The position numbers were made by a program, and so were the translations under genes. 7,209 bases of DNA, from NCBI GenBank assembly GCA_029935135.1, contig JAOZKX010000096.1:1-7209 (forward strand). The letters run 5' to 3'. This DNA comes from Desulfocapsa sp. GTDB lineage: Bacteria > Desulfobacterota > Desulfobulbia > Desulfobulbales > Desulfocapsaceae. Below, in pieces: positions 1-6,100 of the stretch. How positions within the stretch are numbered: position 1 is the stretch's first letter; each line of letters starts with the position of its first letter. The notes below the pieces were generated by a model, which saw only the letters and a list, made by a program, of their open reading frames with translations, was not told the origin of the DNA and did no database searches.

Positions 1-198
1 TTCAGCAACATTGAGCGTATCCTGCGGACAGGCAACTGCCACACTCTGGTCGTCAGTAACACTAACCTGCGTCAATGCCACACTTCCTGTATTACTGACG
101 ACATAACTCCAGTTTACAGGATCTCCCACATTCAGGGAAACACCTGGAGGAATATCAGCATCAACACCGTTCGTTGATTTTTCAATATTAATTGCCGG
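1..198 (-). repeat. Start of a further DUF11-like repeat (residues 2318-2383), cut by window edge
   Basis: After the last SdrD-B repeat the type switches back. INIEKSTNGVDADIPPG leads into VGDPVNWSYVVSNTGSVALT (residues 2341-2360), then VSVTDDQSVAVACPQDTLNV. The N-x-G turn lacks the proline seen in repeats 2-8 (NTGS, not NxGP), so it belongs to a different subgroup of DUF11-like domains. Cys2374 is the first cysteine since residue 1161. The sequence stops at the edge with no stop codon. Confidence 0.78.
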
Positions 199-3100
199 AC
201 CAATGAGTCCGGCGTCAATGGTATCATTATCTTCAGATACCCCCAGGACAACCACTGCTATACCTGTTGCTGTATCGGGATCTGAATCAACCATATCATC
301 CATACCGCTATCCCGGCTGGTAAAGCTGTTCCCTGCCGGCAAAACAAACTGTACCTGATAGGTTCCCGGAAACAGATCGCTAAAGAGGTATTCACCACCG
401 GAACCTGTGGGTATAACATAAGCAGTTCCAGGAAGATTCGGATCCTCCACAGGAACGCCAAACTCATCAAGAAGGTGAACACTGACACCCTGACGCCCAA
501 ATTCACCACCATCCTGAATGCCGTTGGCGTTTGTATCATCCCAGACAAAACTTCCGATGGAACTGGGGATAAAATAGGCAAAATCGTTTGTCATATCCTG
601 GCTTCCCATGGGAGGATAGGCTGGTTCAGCGGTTGGTTGATCACTACCGGCATCAAGTTCTTCATCGTCTGCTGCAGCTCCGCCAACCGTTGTTGTATCA
701 GTATTTGCCCCGTAACGGATATAGATGTTGCTGTAATTTGCGGGGATGGTACGGGAATCCAGCCAAACAGAGTGATACGGCTCTCCGCCGCCCACTCCAT
801 TATGATTTTCATCAAGAAGGAGATTGGGGAAGAGATAATGTCCATCAACATCAGTCACGGCCAGCACAGTTGTGGTGCTGTTATCGGGATAGTTGATATC
901 GAGATACACTGACACCCCGGCAATGGCAGTATCTGTTCCCTGATAGAGACCGTCGTAGGCCGCTTCATCCAGCCAGACACGGTCACCAATGGAACCGGGT
1001 TTGACATAGTAGCCAAAATCAGCTCTCAGTATATTTGCACCACTACTCAGATCCAGAGAATAATAATCTGCCTGAGAGTTATTATTGCTGTTGTCTGTTC
1101 CCCTGGAATGCCAATAGCCTTCAAGGATATTGTTCTCTTCACTCACCTTGATATTGTAAGACCCGGCAGGCAGATTACTAAAGAGATAGCTGCCGTCTGC
1201 TGCAGTTACTGTAGAGCCAAGGAGCGGTTCACCCGCATCAACCAGATTGTTGTTATTCGCATCGGAATACAGTTCCATTGTGATTCCGGCAAGGGCCGTT
1301 TCATCATCAGCAGTGGCTGCTGTGTTATCCAGACCATCAGCCTGATAAACACCGTCTGCATTGGTATCTGTCCAGATAAAATCACCTATGGAACCGGCAG
1401 TCGTGGCCACAAAACCAAAATCCTGATCCAGATCAAAATCACCGGCCAGAGTCACACTGGCGGTTAAATCTCCACCACCATCCGGATCTAGACTGTTTGT
1501 TAAAGCAGATGGCAGAGTTGTGCTGTCAACTTCTATATCGTAGCTTCCATCGGCCAGACCAATAAATATATAGTGACCATTCCTATCGCTCTCGGTGGTG
1601 GCAATAATAGTGCCGCTGTTATCTTTCAGAATGACACGGACGCCCTCCATCCCCTCGCCACTCTCTACAGCTCCACTGTTATCACGATCAAGAAAGATGG
1701 TATCTCCAATTATGCCGTTGCCATTCGCCGGGCTTGCAGGGGTGTAGCCGAAATTGACAGCAGTCTCATCGGCTCCTGCCAGAATAACACCACTTTGTCC
1801 ATCTGGACTGACAAGAGCATCATCTTCGTCATAACTGATATGCAGTGTATCCAGTATATTGTTGGAATCAGCGATCACAACAGTGTAGTTCCCATCGGGC
1901 AGGTCACTAAAAAGATAGCTGCCGTCCGCTGCGCTGGTGGTGGTTGCAATAAAAGCACCTGTGGCATCCTGCAGGCCAATGGTTACTCCAGGAATTCCAC
2001 TTTCATTTCCATCAATCACTGTATCACTGTTATTATTCAGCCAGACAGTGCTGCCAATAGTGTACAAAACTGCAGCCTCAGGATGATAGCCAAAATCAAC
2101 ATTCACAAAGGTATCACCCGGGGCAAGGATCACAGGAAGGGTAGAACGATGATCACCTGCTGTACCTGCTGGTGCTGCAGCGGCAAGGGCTGCGAAATGA
2201 TCAGGATCACCACTCTGGCTGTAAAGGGTTGCATTCAAGATAGTGTGACTGGCGACAGTGTCATCACTCAGCTCCACCGCATATGCACCGGCTGCCAGAT
2301 TATCAAAGATATAGTTGCCAGTGGGTCCAGTAGTTGTTACTGCCACTGTCACATCATCAGCTGTCCAGAATAGAGCATCAGGCCCGGCACTGTACAGGGT
2401 GACTTCAGCACCTGATACGCCTGCTTCGGCAGCATCCTGCATCCCATCGCCATCACCGTCAATCCAGATACGGTCACCGATTGCACCGTTATTCGTTCCT
2501 CCAGTCACATCAGAAGAGGGACTCCAGTTATAACCAAAATCAGCTGTCAGGTTTTCCCTGGCGATAACCCTGTATCCGTTACCAGCTTGATTCTGATTAC
2601 CAAAATCAGTCGTTTGGTTGGTATGTGTGGTGGTTTGGCTCAACCCCGTGGGCAGACTTGCGGAAACCACTTCAATAAAATAGTCCCCCGGGGTCAGTCC
2701 GGAAAAAAGGTAGCCGCCATGGGCATCAGTGACGGTAGTAATCAGGTCTGCACCTGTGCTGTCCTTCAATTGGACCATGATATTGGCAAGACCGGGTTCC
2801 CCGGCATCCTGAATGCCGTCTGAGTTTTCATCCAGCCAGATGAAGTTCCCGATGCTGCCCGGCAGCATCAGCCCAAAATCCAGACTCAGATTGGTATTAT
2901 GATCACTGTCACCATCATTTACGGGCTCTGTGGTTGAGGCAAGGGTAACAATACCGCTGCGATACACTCCCAATGACGGAGAGCTCTCGATATTCGAATC
3001 ATTGTTCACATTGTTTTCGGGATCCGCAACCTGCACCGGACTGGGCAGATAACCCATCCATACCGGCGGAGTGATCTCCACTGCGTAATCACCCGGTTCC

Positions 3101-6100
3101 AGGTCAGCAAAGAGATAATCGCCTGTGGCGCCGCTGGTCGTAACTCCTTCCTGGACATCATCGGCAGTCCAGAAGAGTGTGTCGGCACCGGCACTGTACA
3201 AGGTAACAACCGTTCCGGGGATTCCCGGTTCATCGCTGCTCAATATACCGTTGGCATTATTGTCTTTCCAGATACGGTCCCCAAGACTTACCAGCTGATA
3301 AAATCCAGCATCAACCGTCAGATTTTCATCATAGGCCACAGGAATCAATCCCGTTTGCCCGTTACCGGCCGCATCACTGTCTACACTATCGTCTCCCCCT
3401 GCATTCTGCGGTGTTGAGAGATAGGAAATGTCTGGTCTGATAAATTCCACGATATAATCAGCGGCGTGGTTGATGGTAAAGAGATAGTTTCCACTGCCAT
3501 CGGTGGTCGTGGACATTGCCTGACCGGCAGGATCCAGTACAGGGTTTCCGCTGCTGTCCAGAAGATTGACAGTAATTCCATCAATACCGTCTTCACTGGC
3601 ATCCTGAACACCATTTGCATCAGCATCCATCCACACACGATCCCCTAGAGTAGCAGGCCGATGAACACAAACCTCATGATCATCTGTGTTAAGATGAGTT
3701 GTATCCAGCAAAGGTTCCGGGCCCAGCCCAGTTACCGTGGCGCTGTTAACGATTTTTCCGTCTGTGGGATAACTTGTCAGTTTGACCGGCACAGTAATGA
3801 CAATACTCACCCCTGCATCCGGCACCAGGGCATTTATATTGGCGGGCGGATCTGATTCGACTTCACAGACGAAATCTGTACCGTCTGCAGCACCAGTACA
3901 GGTGACGGTAATTCCGGCAGGTGGAGCAGCTGCAAAGGGTGTCGCTGTCAGCACCATACCTGATGGCAGAGAATCGGTGACCGTAGTTTCAGGACTGGTC
4001 CCCGGGCCATGATTGATCACCGTCAAGGTGAGATCAAAATACTCCTCAACCTCAACAGGGCTAGCGCAGGCAGGTCCATCTTTAATGAGCTCCAGATCAA
4101 CAATTGTCCGGACCGTGGTGTTCTCACCTTCACTGTTATTGGCAAGATTCAAATCTGTCTCATTGGCTGTGGCTGTTAACAGATCGAAATAAGAATCACC
4201 GGTGATTGGATCCGGTGCAGTCAGTATCTCAAAAACCAGATATCTGAGATAGTCTTCCCCTGACTCCAGTTCACCATCAGGGCGGGCTGGGTCTCTGGAT
4301 AATTCACAGAGGATATTTTGTGCTGTGCCATCAACGGGAAATGAATTGGGAACCGGTGGAGTGCAGAGGCTCATGCCGTCTGCACTCCCATCTGCATTGC
4401 CTGTATCACGGACAAAGAGGAGACGCTGGGCTGGATTCTGCAGAGGATTAACGGAAGTTACATTATCTATAAATTCCACCCCGGTAGCAAGAGACGGTCC
4501 ACGATTGGAAACCTCTATCTGATAAACAAGATAATAGGTGCCGCTGTTTTGGTAACGAATGGGCTCCTGAAAATCTGGCGATTCCTTTTTTTCCACGGCA
4601 ATGTCAGCCTCTCCCAGTGCTATAGGTAACTGCACTGACTGGAAATTATTTGCCGGGTTGGAATCTACTGTGCTCATACTTACAGTGGCAATGTTGTCTA
4701 TCTGCCAATCCCCGGAAACAGTAGCTGTATGATCAGGGCGGATGCGCACAGTAATAGATTTGGTGGTGGATGCATTCATGTGCAACAGATCGCAGGTCAA
4801 AGTTCCCGGTGGGATAGTATCATCAAAAACACAACTCCCTCCGCCGGCAACACTGGAATCGATATAGTCAAAGACTTCTCCTGTAAAAACATCAGCGACA
4901 AGTACATTCTCAGCGGTGGAAGGACCATTGTTACGCACCTGGATGGTGTAGGTTGCAATGGTTCCTGCCAAAATGGGATTGGGCTGCTCACTGTAGGTGA
5001 CTGATTTATCTGTTACTTCAATATCTGTCATAGGGACAACGGTTACATCGACACTGTCCTCATTGTTTGAAAGATCCGGATCACCGGTGAGTGTTGAATA
5101 GGCACTGGCGGTATTGGTCAGCGTTCCATCCTGCATGGGACGGCCCACCGTAATGGTTACAGTGACTGTACTGCCATTATTAATATCAAGCAGGTCACAA
5201 TGGACCAGAGCATTGGAGACAGTACAACTTCCCTGATCTGTCATGGCTGTGATCAGAGTTTCCGGGCGTCCACCAGGACCAGCAGCAACATATTGGGGAA
5301 TGGTATCCCTGAAGTCAACCGCTTCTGCAGTCTGCGGGCCGTCGTTACGCACGGCCACACTGTAAGTAAAAGAATCTTCAGAGACATCGATAAGATCATC
5401 ACTACTGCTTTTAGCGACCACCAGATCAGCATGCTCATGGGTGGAAATCACCGAACCGTTATTGCAGTTGTTACATGGCAGGGCATCATTTACATCATCC
5501 ACACAGGCATTGTTGGTCAGGGTATCAACGGTATCAGGATCACCGTCACCGGTGGCATTGGTGATGATGGTAAGTGTTGGTGCATTTGTATTCGCAGCAA
5601 GGGGAGGCACATTCGTATAGCTGCAGGTGACAACACCTCCAGGATTTGTTCCATCGTGCACGCAGTTCCAGTCAGTACCACTGTAACTGACAAATGTCTC
5701 ATAGGGACTTAAAGTATCAACCACCTGTACCGGATCTGCAGGGAGGGGACCGTGATTAGTGACCGTTATGGTCGATGTAATATCTTCACCCTGGGCAACC
5801 GGGTTCGGAGATTTTGTCTTATTCAGGGAAAGATCGGCAGTATTGGGACTGACCGTATAGTTGATAGTAACATTGTCGTTTGCAGTGATTGGATCTGTGG
5901 TTGCAGTGGATACCTGGGCACTGTTCTGGTGCAGAACTTCCTCTGCAGGGCAAGGAGGACTGGTAATCTCTGGAGGAGTAGCGGTAATCACGATAACAGC
6001 ACTTTCCCCAGCAACCATATCAGGACCACTGCAGGTCATCACCGTTCCCACCACTGTACTGCAATCCCAACCGGCAGGAACAGATGTGGCAGAAATATCA

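Noticed and set aside
475..912. Other plus-strand and minus-strand open frames of 60-174 codons across the window
   Set aside because: All overlap the giant gene in another frame, show no recognisable motifs and lack credible ribosome sites. They are treated as shadows.
1573..2373. A 266-codon open frame on the plus strand, the longest on that strand
   Set aside because: It lies fully opposite the giant minus-strand gene. Its translation is rich in Ile, Cys and Thr with no domain-like pattern, as expected from the complement of GAT, ACC, GCA and GGT codons. The minus-strand frame gives clear family motifs throughout.
199..3660. CRISPR array or short tandem DNA repeat to explain the periodic similarity
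   Set aside because: The periodicity is 107-144 codons, in frame and diverged, so it reflects protein domain repeats, not short DNA repeats with spacers.
5455..5514. Zinc finger or iron-sulfur site in the cysteine cluster
   Set aside because: Only three closely spaced cysteines are present and the protein is exported. A metal site cannot be claimed from sequence, so it is kept only as an open question.
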